Shown here: in pieces, positions 23,244 through 34,645 of the stretch
Numbering within the stretch: position 1 is the first letter of the stretch
How the letters are laid out: each line of letters opens with the position of its first letter
From: Stropharia rugosoannulata
Taxonomy: Eukaryota > Basidiomycota > Agaricomycetes > Agaricales > Strophariaceae
Length of the DNA stretch: 64,000 nt
Direction of reading: 5' to 3'
NCBI GenBank assembly: GCA_028532985.1
Contig: JANCIK010000002.1
Coordinates: 4,154,001 to 4,218,000 of the forward strand
Notes under the pieces: model-generated
Told to the model about the DNA's origin: nothing
Database searches by the model: none
The model's input: the letters and a program-made list of their open reading frames with translations, nothing else
Translations under genes and position numbers: made by a program

Positions 23244-25348
23244 ATGAGTGAGAAAGCCGGCCCTCCCCCATACGACGGGAAGAACGACGTCGACTCGGCG
23301 TCCGTCCTCGAAGAGAAGAACACTGTCGCGTCAGAACAGTTCATTGAGGGCTCCGAAGGCGTTACGCAGCACGACCTCGACACGCTCAGGCACGTCGGCG
23401 ACACTCTGCCCTTCGCAGCGTGGCTGGTTGTCATCGTCGAGTTCGCCGAGCGGTACGCATTGTTCTGTCTTATTGTCTGTCTGTTCTGAACTCTTCGAAA
23501 GGTGGTCGTACTATGGCACGACAAACATTTTCAATAACTACATTCGTGCCGAGCTCCCCGAAAGCTCGAGAACGGGTGCGGTCGTCATTGCTGCAGACCG
23601 TGCGGATGGCATTGCTGGTGCCCTGAACAAAGGCCAGCAGATCTCGTTTGCTATCCGTACTGTGCGTTTTTGTCATCCATTTTTTGTAAAAGAGAAAGTT
23701 CGCTGGTGCTGACACTTCATTTCGTATAGTTCAACAGTTTCTGGGTCTACATTACGCCATGGATTGGATGCATCATTGCTGACGTCTGGCTGGGTCGCTA
23801 CATGACTATCTTCGTTTTCTCGCTTGTCTGCTTATGTGGTCACATCGTCCTCACCGCTTCTGCCGCCCCGAGTTCCATCGCGCACCCTGATGCTGCTCTC
23901 GGTCTTCTTGCGCTTTCCATCGTCATCATGGTATGTCATTTTTTGTTTGCGGTTTTTATGCAATATCTAATTAGATGTTAGGGTCTTGGCGCCGGTTCTA
24001 TCAAAGCCAACGTCTCGCCTATGATTGCCGAGCAGTACACGGGCAAGATGCGGAAGAAGACGCTGCCCTCCGGCGAAGTCGTTGTCGTTACACCCGCCGT
24101 TACGCTGCAGAGCACCTACCTCTGGTTCTATGCCGCCATCAACTTCGGTTCATGTGGCGCCATCTCTGCCTCTTTCCTTGCGCGCGACCACGGCTTCTGG
24201 GTTGCATTCCTCGTGCCCACCTGCATCTTTGTCCTCGTCCCCGTCGTACTCGTCATTGGCAAGAAACACTATGTGCATGTTCCCCCGCGTGGCTCGATTT
24301 TGATCGAGACTATGCGTGTAATAACAATGGCACTGGAGCCCAAGTGGTCTGTCAATCCCGTCGCTACCATTCGCGGTATTCGCGCGCCTGGATTCTGGGA
24401 CATTGCTAAGCCTTGTGCGTATCTTTGATCAATCTCCATGAAACTGGACTTATCATTGCTCGTAGCTCACTATGCTGAAGGAACGCGTCCTAAGAAGATT
24501 ACCTGGGACGACCAGTTCGTCGATGAGGTTTCCCGTACTCTTAATGCCTGCGTGGTCTTCCTCTTCTTCCCCTTCTACTGGCTTTGTGAGTATAATACTG
24601 ATGTTTCATTCAAATATATTCAAATGTACTGACCTATTATGATTGTTAAGGCTATTCTCAAATTGACGGAAACTTGGGCACCGTCGCCGCCGGCATGAAG
24701 CTTAATGGTACTCCTAACGACCTTATCCAGAACCTCAACCCCATCTCCATTATCTTCCTTGTCCCCTTCTTTGACTACGTCGTGTACCCCTTCCTGCGCC
24801 GCCGCGGCATCAACTTCACCCCCATCAAGCGCATCGCCACCGGCTTCTTTGTTGCGGGCCTCGCCATGCTCTACGCCGCTGTCCTGCAGCATTTCCTTTT
24901 CGAAAGGTCGCCGTGCCACGACAACAAACCATCCGAGTGCAAAATCGGTAAGAAGACCAACCCGGCGGACATCAACGTGTGGGTCGTCTCCGGCCCTTAC
25001 ATCCTCGTCGCCCTCTCCGAGATCTTCGCGTCCATCACGTCGATGGAGTACGCGTTCACCATGGCCCCCGTCCGCATGCGCTCCGTCGTCATGGCCTTCT
25101 CGCAGTTCCAGGTCGCCCTATCCGCAGCTCTCAACTTCGCCCTGACCGCCGTCAACGTCGAGTACCGCTTTGCATGGCTGTTCGGCTCGTTCGGCGTCAC
25201 GGCGTGGGTTGTTGGCACGATCTTCTTCATCGTCTTCCGTTCGCTTGACAGACGTGAGGTCGAGCTTGCTGCAATCGGCAAGGGTCAGCGCGCTGGGTTC
25301 GCGGACGAGACGCCGGACCAGAATGTGCCCAAGAAGTCCCTTTCATGA
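23244..25348 (+). CDS. PTR2: PTR2-type proton-coupled oligopeptide transporter (POT family)
   Basis: Plasma-membrane importer of di- and tripeptides driven by protons. The protein starts MSEKAGPPPYDGKND, with a hydrophilic N-terminus typical of fungal PTR2. The family signatures are present across exons: FAER + WSYYGTTNIFNNYI, GCIIADVWLGRY, GLGAGSIKANVSPMIAEQY, LWFYAAINFGSCGA, and near the end SEIFASITSMEYAFTMAP. Roughly six short introns, all GT-AG, interrupt the gene, and twelve hydrophobic segments are expected. The ATG at 23244 is chosen because upstream in-frame codons lie before or near the TATA box at 23147. No lesion seen. It sits next to a broken amino-acid permease, but the two are separate genes. 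Confidence 0.9.
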
Positions 25349-25736
25349 TCTATTCATTCCTACCTCCACTCACGCTACGCCTCTGTGATTCTTTGTACTT
25401 ACGATTTAATACGCCTGATGACTCCCTGGGTCTTTGTACGATTATGATGTTCCTTTTGGATTCTCGATATACATACCATCTCGAGCACCTGTTACTTATA
25501 AAGATTTTAAAAATCGAAAAATTGCAGAAAATAAACTCCATGCGTGAACATTTGAACAGACGTATCGTATTCTGTCTCCTTGTTCAAGATAGCCATACAA
25601 TTGAAACGCTCTTGACTAGTCACCAGTCATTGGCAAGTACGGTGATATATATACAGAGATAGGTGTGAGTCTTGTAGTAGAACATATATACAGGCATAGC
25701 GGATAGATCATAGGTTACAAAGCCTTCATTCGTGCT
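25349..25736. terminator. Convergent 3' flanks
   Basis: Short AT-rich space between two genes that end toward each other (the peptide transporter and the WW-like membrane protein). It must hold both polyadenylation regions; no discrete signal could be singled out. Confidence 0.35.
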
Positions 25737-28700
25737 TCACGCACGCAGGACGATGAGTGCCATCGTTACGATACCCACCAGCGTTCCCGCGACGCCGACG
25801 ACGACCCAGCGCATGTAGTCGCCGAACGACCTCTCGGGCCCACGCGGGTCCGGTGTGCCGCGGAACGTGTACAGCACGATTCCCGCGACGAACGCGATGA
25901 GCGAGTACGCGACGAACACGGCAGGGAGCGAGAGTGCGACTGTCCTTCTCTGTATACCATTAGCTAGCTGTTCGCGGAGAGCGAAATGGAAGGGTCAAAC
26001 GCACTGAGATGGCCATGAGGCCCTCGACGCCCACCCGTGCGGCCGGGCGCCCAAACTCCGTCTTGTGTCGTAGTACGGCAGCGCCTGTGGCGAAGATGGC
26101 GAATGCGGCAAAAACGACGGCGACCATGCCTGCAGTACGCGCTGCGTTGTCTAGGCCTGGTATCGAGACAAATGTCACTGACGAGCTGAGGACGACAGCG
26201 GCCTAACACGTTCAAATTATAAGGATATATGTTAAATTCGGACCTGAAAATAAACTTGCCACTAAACAAGTGCACGCGCCGGTGACAATAAGAGGATTCG
26301 AGCGAACAAAGCCAGATTCATGGTCTGCGCGCGTTCCTGAGAGGCGTGCGCGTTCAATGAACAGTAGCGGAATGCCGAGACAGAGGATAGAGACGACAAC
26401 ATCGAATAACATGCGGAAAAACGGCCGGCGTGGTGGAGAGAGGGAGTGCAATGCTACACCGGCATCGCTTGGAAGTGGCTTTTGCGGACGGAAATATGTC
26501 TGCCGCCATAGTGCTACATTAAATTGTTGAATGAGTCGGTGTTCGTATGTTGAACTGGTTGAGCGTTACTTACCCACTCGTAGCAGGATGCGCGCTACAA
26601 CCCGTGTTTGTATACCATGGTCGTCACGGCTATCTTCTGGAAGAAATGGGTAAGTTTCATTGTAGAAAGCTTCTTCATAGTTCACACCATTACTGAAAGA
26701 ACGAAGGAGCGACATGAGCTCCTGGCACTCTTCCTGCGCAAAGGGAGCTGGAATCGGGCGTGCAGATGGTAGGAGGCGATCTGAGTATAATAGATGAGCG
26801 TATGACCCGCAATGCCAGCAGAGAAACAAACCTGTCCATGCCCATGTTAGAACGTCCATAGCTTCTGCCTTAGCAGCATGGGGCAGGGCATTGTGAGCCG
26901 GGTGCGCCTCCATGAAGGACCAGTACCGGAATTCCAGATCAAGCTCTACCAAACCATATCAGTTTATAGAATCAGGACGAATAGGCAGAACCGGTCACTT
27001 ACGCTCTTCCTGCTCCCCAGTGACAGATTTTCCCTTATGGCTTCCGTGGCCGCGAATATGCCCCCGAACGAAGCCAACAGAGCGTGCTTCCTCTGCGTCT
27101 TTGACGACCGTGCGTACATGGTGGTCTACCCAGAAGCGTTCGATGAGGATCTCATCCTCCACGCCTTTCTTCCTTCCCCAACCACTGCGGCCCTTCCCCG
27201 AGGAGACAGACACGCGTAGCCAAGCCTCGATTCCGACGTCACGCGCCTCGTCGTTGCGTGCGTTGAGCCACGCCTCGACGGCGGAGAGGACGCGCGGAGA
27301 GCGGAGATCCGCAGCGGTTGTGGTCCTTCGTCCAGGGTGCGCATAGTACATCGATGCATCGGGCAATGTGTAGGCGAGCCAGCCCAGCTCTGTGAGCTGC
27401 GGGGCAGCAGCGCCGTGCGGCGGCCAGGACGTAGACGCAATAGGAGCGTTGTGGATGTGTGGGTGATGGTGGTGCCTTGTACGTGCTTTCTGGGAGTTGG
27501 AAATCAACGGGGTGCGCTCGCTATAGAGCATATGTATCAGTTGAAGTTTTAAATTCGGTTTGGAATTGCACTAACTTTGCTTCTGCACTAGGCATGGCAA
27601 TAGTGGAGTGGGAAGGAGCTTGATTGATTGGTCTATATGCTATTAGCTCCGTGATATTGAGACAAGTAATAAAACATACTGAGGCAAAACAACATCGCTG
27701 AATGAAGGTAGTGGCATAGTAATGACATGGTGAGAGTCTTCGTTGTGGAGAGGCATAACTTGAGGGACAGGTGCTGCTTCAGGTGGGTCAGCGAACGGGT
27801 CCTCGTCCACAGGGTGTGGATTGGGCATTCTGCATAGTCCAAACGAATATTAGCTTTGACATTGATGCAATAAAACGAAACGTGACATACGGTGGCAAGC
27901 TCTCAACACTGTGTCCCCTGTGTCCCATCGATTCAGTCGCGCGCACAGGGATCGGAACGGCAATAGGCAGCGCAGTCGTGTACCCACTGTACCGCTCTTC
28001 CGTTTCTTCGGCTGCTGGCTCGGCGTCGCGTGTTGCCCACACATTCTCGCTTTCTGGCTTCTGCACATGCTCTGCACCACCCCAGATATCCGGACTCGAA
28101 TATTCTCCCAGTGCGTAGGGGGGAATCACAGCTGCGCCGAATATTCCATGTGTGCCATTCTGCGCAGAGCCATTTACGTCGCGAGAGGCGCCTACGTCCG
28201 GGACAGGCATGCTCGGTGCTACAGGCTCGGATGCAGGCTCATGGTGAACACCTGCATCAGTTTCTGCACTAACCACCTCCACAGCTGCGACAGCACCCAC
28301 GGTAGCTAAAGGCATAGCGATCGCTTCACTCAGGTGCCCAGACGCAGGTTCAGGCTCAGGAGTTGGGCTTCGTACAGGCACGATGGTCTCGACAGCTGCG
28401 GCAAATTCAGGGGAAATCGCTTCAGTGGGCGAGCCAGACATGCTCTCAGCCATGGGCTTGTCGTCGAAGTACGAAATGGTCGGCGTCAAGGCTGGCGCTT
28501 CTAGTTTTGGAGCTGGCTCTGGGTCAGGGAATGTTTCTGGTTCGAGTTCTGCTGCTGGAGCTGGAGCTGGAGCAGGCTCAGGCGCTGGCGCGGGATCATC
28601 GACAACCGGCTCAGCAGCGACGGATTCAGCAAAGACATCGCGCGCAACGGTTGGTTGAGGGAGTTCTTCAGGCTCGTCGGTGAATGCACCCGGATTTCCA

Positions 28701-29329
28701 GCGGTGGAATCGACAAGTCTGGGAGCTGGTGCAGATTCCTCGGTCTGAACATTTGGCTCCGGAACGGGCGGTTCACTGTCTGCGGGGACAGTCTCTGGGG
28801 CAGTCTCTGGGGCCGCCTCTGGCTCAGCTGCAGGCGGAGGTGGCGGGCCGGTGTTGCTCGCAGCGAACGGGTCTTTCACCACGGTAGGTTGGGGAATCGT
28901 ATCGATTATGTCAGTGAACGCTCCCGGATTGCCTGCTGTAGAGTCTATAGTAGGCGGTGGTACATACTCCTCCTTTGGCTTGTCGTCCGCGACCACAACG
29001 CCCTGCGAGAGGAGCGACGGCCCAGCCGCCTCCCGGATCGCCTCAGCTTCGCGCGCAGGGCTCTCGGCGATCGGTGTCGGGATCATGACTTGAGGCGGGG
29101 GCTGGGATGTAGCGCCCGGAGCCGGGGAGCTCGTGTTGACGCGGGGAGGCGTGGCGATAGCCTCCCGTGAGATGCTCTTGCGCAACGAGTTGGTGTCGCT
29201 GTCACGGTCGGTCTGGGGCGTTGAAGGGCGCGCAATGGCGAGGAGCGTGGAGGAGCGGCGCACGGCGGCTCCCATGCGGGAAGCCCACTTGCTAGGGGGC
29301 TTTGGAGTCCCGGGGGGCGTTGCGCTCAT
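25737..29329 (-). CDS. Membrane protein with disordered N-terminus and WW-like motif
   Basis: Multi-exon minus-strand gene. Exon 1 (29329 to about 27890) encodes about 480 disordered residues opening with PPGTPKPPSKWASRMGAAVRRS, the same opening motif as the disordered proteins at 12023 and 15904. It contains an internal duplication (STAGNPGAFTD ... PQPTV ... FA, twice). Small exons add DEDPFADPPEAAP and a linker. The exon at 27486-26995 carries a WW-like motif (GWLAYTLPD...YYAHPGRRTTT). Next come the block FRYWSFMEAHPAHNALP and IPAPFAQEECQELM, both typical of a widespread Agaricomycete family. Four or five hydrophobic helices follow (SILCLGIPLLFIE, MVAVVFAAFAIFATG, VFVAYSLIAFVAGIVL, VVVGVAGTLVGIVTMALIVL). 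Molecular role unknown; probably an endomembrane or plasma-membrane protein. Small-exon borders are provisional. Confidence 0.75.
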
Positions 29330-30671
29330 TGTGGTTGGATATGGCAGATGGTGGCCGGTACCTCTAGTGTAGATAAATCACTAACTGGCCTGGTTGTGTA
29401 GAAGTAGTGAGAGGTGAAGGCAAGTGGAGATGGTGAGGAGGCGTTGTAGGCGAGGACAGTACATTATCTATGGAGCGCCAGGCGGTTGCGTCGAGGCCTG
29501 TCGTGATAGTCGCGGGCGGGCGCGAGGCAAACACGTTGCGTCGGCTGTGCACCCGCCCCATCGCGTTGGCGCAATCTACTGATCTGTCCCCCTCCAGACC
29601 GCCGTTACTCGCGAGAAGACACGCGAAACATGATGCACTGTTATCTCATGCATGGGATGACTTATTATCTCTGAAAGAGGATCGTCAATGTTCAGTCCCG
29701 GAGTTATTGAATACTGCACGAGGTAGGCGCTATTGTGGGATGCCGGCAACACGTTCTGATGAGGCCTTCGACAACGAATTTGGACCATTGCGAGGAACTT
29801 TGCCCGGAAATCTCCCGTGCTTATTAAGTACCGTAAGGTATCGTTAAACAGATGTCCTTTTGTCCACTGTTTGCGCCAGAGTGCGGTTAGCACGAATGTC
29901 AAACGCATAAGACACATACAGCTATTGGGAAAAACAAAAAATTCATCTTATACATACATATTCTTTCAAAGACCGTATATGACAACTCGTTAGCGCTCTG
30001 CGTAGCAAGAGGAGAATGAGACACTGCGCATGGAATTTCATTTTCGCGGCGTGCGTGCGGGGTTTGCACGGCGACTTAACAAGGTTCTGAGCGCCGAGAG
30101 GCTAGATCAAAGCGCAAGCGCCGAAGACGTGCCGAAAACAAGCTGCTGAGCAGGCATTGGAAAGAGGGTAGATGGGTCGAGCAAAATTTCCTTACAAAGC
30201 GAGTGGAGAAGGAGGGCGAGATGGAAGAGAGGGGATCGTCCTCGCAAACTCAAGAGTCAGCAGCCCAACGCCCGTCGCATGGCATGAAGTCGAGCAATTA
30301 GACAAGATGGTTCTGACCTTCCTGTATTTCCCTCTCTATATAATCCTAGAATATGAGCGCAACTCTGATTCACGGACTGAGCCAGATGCGAAAGTGAGAG
30401 ACAGGACAGGGCTTACACCGCACCTCAGTATGAGTTAATCCAAGTTGGATCCTAAGCAATTTTCACTCGCTGGCAGCGTATGTCGCGGCCATTTCGGTCA
30501 TGGAGTTTGTGGGAGTGATAGGCTTATGGCAGAGCAGGAGGACCAGAAGGTCAAATGAATGTCGCGGTTTTCGGTCGAAGTCGCGTCGCGTGATGCTCTT
30601 GGATCGTGCACCGTGCGCCGTCACGTTACTTATGCTGCGTCTTCAAGTTGCTTTCAACGCCAACCTCAAGT
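29330..30671. other. Intergenic region with direct repeat copy 1
   Basis: Upstream regions of two divergent genes. No gene recognised. The segment 29861-30022 is one copy of a direct repeat whose partner lies at 32439-32594, on the other side of the F-box gene. Confidence 0.5.
29861..30022 (+). repeat. Direct repeat flanking the F-box gene, left copy
   Basis: About 160 bp that match 32439-32594 with small gaps. Shared words include GCATAAGACACATACA (ACGCATAAG versus GTGCATAAG), CTATTGGGAAAA, TTTCAAAGACCGTATAT and AAGAGGAGAATGAGA. The two copies point the same way and bracket the F-box gene. Confidence 0.75.
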
Positions 30672-32327
30672 ATGGACTTTACCGAGCCTATGGGTTCCAC
30701 CTTTCTGGAGACATGTGCCCTCGTTGATGAGAAGATTTCCAGCCACTTAGCGGCAATTACTGCGCTGAAAACTCACCGGAATAATTGCGCCCCAATCTCC
30801 CGCCTTCCTGTCGAGATTCTCTGTGAAATATTTGACATCGTGAAGATGCAGCACGACTCGATGCAGTGCGTCTCATTTAGCCAGGTCTGTCGGTCCTGGA
30901 GGAAGATACTGCTCGACTCGCCTATGCTATGGACCAAAATACCACTGTCGGATTGGCGCTGGGTCGGCGAAATGCGGCGGAGGTCCCAGACGGCAAGCCT
31001 CATAGTTGAATTCGATTATTTACGTTGCAATACCAGATCATGGCACCAACTCATCTGCCAGGCCTCGCGTATCAAGAGTCTCGAGGCCACTCTTCCCGTC
31101 AACGACTGGAAGTTTTTCCACAATCACGACGCTTTGCTTATGCCTCAACTCGAACGTCTTTCCCTGACGCTACTTAGCAACGCCTATTCGCCCATCCCAG
31201 AGCAAGACTGGGACGATAGTTCCGGTCGGCTGCGACCTGTATCTATCTCAGATGAAATCATAGTTGGGACAGAGAAATTGCGCCACTTGACACTGCAAGG
31301 ATGCAAGATTGACTGGAATACGCGGCTCTTGCGCGTATCGCTCACGCATCTGGTCTTGCAGTTTGTTGGAAAGGATACTCGACCATCTCAAGCCCAAATC
31401 GCTGACATACTTACTGACCTTTCGCCGACACTGGAATACTTAACATTGACCAATGCACTGCCGCCATTCCGGAAAAATGTAGCCGTTGACCGCCGAAGAT
31501 CGTCAGTGCACCTTGAACGGCTCTGCGAATTATCTGTGATTTCTTTGGCAAAGGAGATTGAGACGTTGTTTCGCTTCATCACTTTTCCTCCGACTTGCGA
31601 CGTCAACATAACATCTGAGTCACTTATCGCAGACCCAGACTTAACTTCCGAGTTCTTTTCCTGCCTGACTGCATCTTATCATCGTCCTGGTACAAGGCGG
31701 CCTGAATTCCACTCCATGGTTCTTGTTTTTGACGACGACCTGCGCTTAGGCAAGCCGGGCCTTTTTGTGAGCTTCTCTAACTCACACCGTCTAAATGCAG
31801 AGCCAGGTTATCTCGACATAACCTTGCCATGTGAAGACACGAACGAGACTTTTGATCCCGAAGACGGCCGCGTCATACTAGAAATGTTTAACTCAACTCT
31901 CCCTTTGGGGGACATAGACTACCTGGAACTTGATACGACAATGTTCTTCATTACTCCTTCCATACTAGAAGACTCTTTCAGCAGACTGTCAAAGGTAGCA
32001 ACTCTCATCGTCTATGAGTCCTGTCTGGAGGTGGTCATTAATATATTGCGACGCCCTGGTCCATTGTATCGTAACCTGGAGGCCTTGGTCATTTATAACA
32101 CTTCTTTCCCTCCCCCCGCATCCAATGAATCTGGTGAAGATTCTCTGCTGACATCTCCGCCGACGATTTCAATCGAGGCATTGCGCGACTGTCTCGTTTA
32201 TAGACACAACAGTGGCGTCGTACTCAAAGAATTGATATTCAACTTTTGCGACTTGGATGACTACTGTCTTCGTATCCTCGATGGGGTGAAGGAGTTTGTT
32301 CAGGAAGTCTCCATTTGCTCCGAATAG
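30672..32327 (+). CDS. F-box protein
   Basis: Predicted 551-residue, intron-free F-box protein. The F-box is near residues 40-90 (ISRLPVEILCEIFD ... FSQVCRSWRKILLDSPMLWTKI) and would bind Skp1 in an SCF ubiquitin ligase. The rest has the leucine-rich, irregular LRR-like character seen in the large Agaricomycete F-box families (LRHLTLQGC, LEYLTLTNALP), expected to bind a substrate that cannot be guessed. The start at 30672 (MDFTEPMG) is preferred to an upstream in-frame codon at 30606. The gene is bracketed by direct repeats, and its 3' end is duplicated at 35872-36215, so this locus has been rearranged. Confidence 0.85.
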   Translation: MDFTEPMGSTFLETCALVDEKISSHLAAITALKTHRNNCAPISRLPVEILCEIFDIVKMQHDSMQCVSFSQVCRSWRKILLDSPMLWTKIPLSDWRWVGEMRRRSQTASLIVEFDYLRCNTRSWHQLICQASRIKSLEATLPVNDWKFFHNHDALLMPQLERLSLTLLSNAYSPIPEQDWDDSSGRLRPVSISDEIIVGTEKLRHLTLQGCKIDWNTRLLRVSLTHLVLQFVGKDTRPSQAQIADILTDLSPTLEYLTLTNALPPFRKNVAVDRRRSSVHLERLCELSVISLAKEIETLFRFITFPPTCDVNITSESLIADPDLTSEFFSCLTASYHRPGTRRPEFHSMVLVFDDDLRLGKPGLFVSFSNSHRLNAEPGYLDITLPCEDTNETFDPEDGRVILEMFNSTLPLGDIDYLELDTTMFFITPSILEDSFSRLSKVATLIVYESCLEVVINILRRPGPLYRNLEALVIYNTSFPPPASNESGEDSLLTSPPTISIEALRDCLVYRHNSGVVLKELIFNFCDLDDYCLRILDGVKEFVQEVSICSE

Positions 32328-32855
32328 ATACCTGTATACAATTATTTAAAATCTTCAGTACTTAGGACGAGCGCCTGCAGGATAATCTTCAATTTCATCA
32401 AGTGACGACTGCCTATCCGCAGCATATCTTATACATTTTGTCCACTGGTTGCGGCGTAGTGCAGTTAGCATGAAAAGCAAGTGCATAAGACACATACACT
32501 ATTGGGAAAAGAATTCGCCTTATACATGTAAATTTTTCAAAGACCGTATATTATACGGCTCGTCAGCGGTCCGGGTCCCAAGAGGAGAATGAGAAGAGAT
32601 GCAATGTAACAATTACTACTACTTCGCATAGATTTGATGCGCACGTGCCGAGTCGGTGCCGGATTCCCACGGTGATTTGTACTGGAATCAAAGAAGATAT
32701 ACTTGTATAGTACTTGACCGGTGACCGTGGTCACCTCTCAGAAGTTTGTGTCATATTTCAATTACACGCATAACTCGCTGATTCCTATATTTTTCTGTTA
32801 TTAAGCTGTTATTTTTATTTTTTTTGAAATTTCATAGCCTGAGGACTGAAGTGCC
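32328..32855. repeat. 3' flank of the F-box gene with direct repeat copy 2 (32439-32594)
   Basis: Holds the right copy of the direct repeat described at 29861-30022. The stretch 32380-32440 (AATCTTCAATTTCATCAAGTG and following) is also present at about 36167-36215, as the tail of the duplicated F-box 3' end. Confidence 0.7.
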
Positions 32856-34520
32856 TCAAAGGTACATTGTTCGAAGGACCATGCCGTGTTTATACAACTC
32901 ATGCTTAGGGACATGATATGACGCACCCCGGATGCAATTAAGCGCGAATGTTATTGGGTGGTCAAAGATCAGTTTTTCGCATGCTGAAGACTCTAGCTCT
33001 TCGTTGCGAAACGTCAGCGCTATCGAGAAGCACTGCAAACGCGGTATCCTGACAATGCCTGACTCTTCACCAAAGTTAAGCACCCCCAGAACAACTGATC
33101 CTTGTGAATGAACTTGCGGCGGTATACGCTCCATTGAACGCACAAATCGGAGCGCTCTGAAGTCCAGGACAAAATATGTAGCTGCACCTGTCGAAATCCT
33201 AGGAATGTGTAAGGAAAGGTGTGCAAAAAAGCTCCCCCGAGGTCGGCATATATCCTGCTGGTCCGATGGGCAGCGCCATACTGGCATCAAAAGCATTGAT
33301 ACAGAAAGTCCTACGCTGGTCAAAATATTTGGAGCTGTGGCTTTGAACCACTTAATAGGTTGGGTCTCGCGGAATGCATATGCATCTGGACCAGTTGGTA
33401 TCAAGCTGCTGCCGGGGCGGATTTGCGAAACAGCCCGTACATTTGACCTACCCAAAGTACTCGAGTGCAGGTCACCGGATGATGGCACACCCCAGTTCGT
33501 AACATCAAGGACATCCTCATGAGGGAGGGTTAGTATCTCCTTTATGAGACGTAGGAACGCGCACTGGGAGCCTTCTCCATATGCTATTGAGATGCTAACA
33601 TTGAAAATTCCCATTAACGAATATGCAATATCTTCTTCTCGAGTGACGCGACGCTTTGACATCCACTGCATGCGTTGCGAGATAGGAATAGAGCTCAGAG
33701 GGAGTTTAAACTTGAAGACGTCTCCGGAGATTGAGGTTGCAGTTTCAATTTGATCCAAGACTGAGTAAACCATTGTATCGGACTCAGATGACTCGACAAG
33801 CTGTATCCAGTTGTGTCCATGAAACTTTATGACATCCGATGCGACAAGCTCCTGTAGCGTCCATCCTCGTGTGAACCACGTATCTTTGTGTATCTGGCCG
33901 AGTGACTTGGTATCCGCTAGGTAAGCAATGCACACAGTGGCATCTTTGTACCAGCGATACATAGAGCGAATGGATTCGTCGAGCTCGGAGCTACTGTCTT
34001 TGTTGATACAGATAGTGTCCATCCAGCCGAAAATCATCTTGTGCTGGACTGCTGCAATGCAACAAAAATTGACAAGTTTTGCGTATGGTTCTGATCGCCG
34101 ATCATAAGCCTTTGCCACCCAGTGATTGTAGGTTACTTCTCCGGGTGTACGTTTGGTCCATGTATGGGATAGAATTGCATATCGAGTGTGTTCACGGATG
34201 AGCTTTCTCGTATTAAATTTCCCCTCGACGTCGATGCACTTCTCTTTAAAAGTAGAAAAATCCATGTCGCGCAAGACCGTCTCCATTTGTAAAGCCAAGT
34301 AGCGGTAGATATCTGGTCTCTCTACGAGAGTAATGTTTTCTCCCAGCTCGTTGAACATCAACATTCGGATAGGCATTTTGTTGAAGACATAAAGGTGGAG
34401 TTCCTGCAGGGCTACATTCAAAAAATCCTGTTTTTCAATCTCAAGCTCTGGAAGGTCTACTAAGAAGTTGTCGCATATTGAGCAGGTTCCTATATATAGT
34501 GATTGATATACTACATACAC
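32856..34520 (-). CDS. HET-domain (heterokaryon incompatibility-type) protein
   Basis: Minus-strand open frame with the three conserved blocks of the HET domain: YAILSHTWTKRTPGEVTYNHW, then WMDTICINKDSSSELDESIRSMYRWYKDA with CIAYLAD, then WFTRGWTLQELVA. The domain is followed by the usual AYSLMGIFNVSISIAYGEG. HET proteins take part in fungal non-self recognition and cell death, though most paralogues have no known partner. The 5' end is unresolved: the frame stays open up to a GTG at 34520 without an ATG. A plausible upstream exon (34622 to about 34521, reading from ATGAATCCC) joins with a phase that would create TGA. The true start may be an internal methionine (KMPIRMLMF) or an undetected exon, or the gene may be 5'-damaged. 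Confidence 0.75.
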   Translation of the reverse strand: MYVVYQSLYIGTCSICDNFLVDLPELEIEKQDFLNVALQELHLYVFNKMPIRMLMFNELGENITLVERPDIYRYLALQMETVLRDMDFSTFKEKCIDVEGKFNTRKLIREHTRYAILSHTWTKRTPGEVTYNHWVAKAYDRRSEPYAKLVNFCCIAAVQHKMIFGWMDTICINKDSSSELDESIRSMYRWYKDATVCIAYLADTKSLGQIHKDTWFTRGWTLQELVASDVIKFHGHNWIQLVESSESDTMVYSVLDQIETATSISGDVFKFKLPLSSIPISQRMQWMSKRRVTREEDIAYSLMGIFNVSISIAYGEGSQCAFLRLIKEILTLPHEDVLDVTNWGVPSSGDLHSSTLGRSNVRAVSQIRPGSSLIPTGPDAYAFRETQPIKWFKATAPNILTSVGLSVSMLLMPVWRCPSDQQDICRPRGSFFAHLSLHIPRISTGAATYFVLDFRALRFVRSMERIPPQVHSQGSVVLGVLNFGEESGIVRIPRLQCFSIALTFRNEELESSACEKLIFDHPITFALNCIRGASYHVPKHELYKHGMVLRTMYL

Positions 34521-34645
34521 TGCCCTTCAGTAGGAAGTTCTTCGGTTTCGTCTTCCGGAGCTTTGCACTCAGGCCTATAGCTTTCTTGGAAGATTACATT
34601 GTCTGATTGCAAGTCGGGATTCATTTTTTAATCGTCTCGTCAGTA

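Noticed and set aside
27788..28683. Plus-strand frames opposite the membrane-protein exon
   Set aside because: Composition shadows of the Pro/Ala/Glu-rich minus-strand exon, which is supported by shared motifs and downstream exons.
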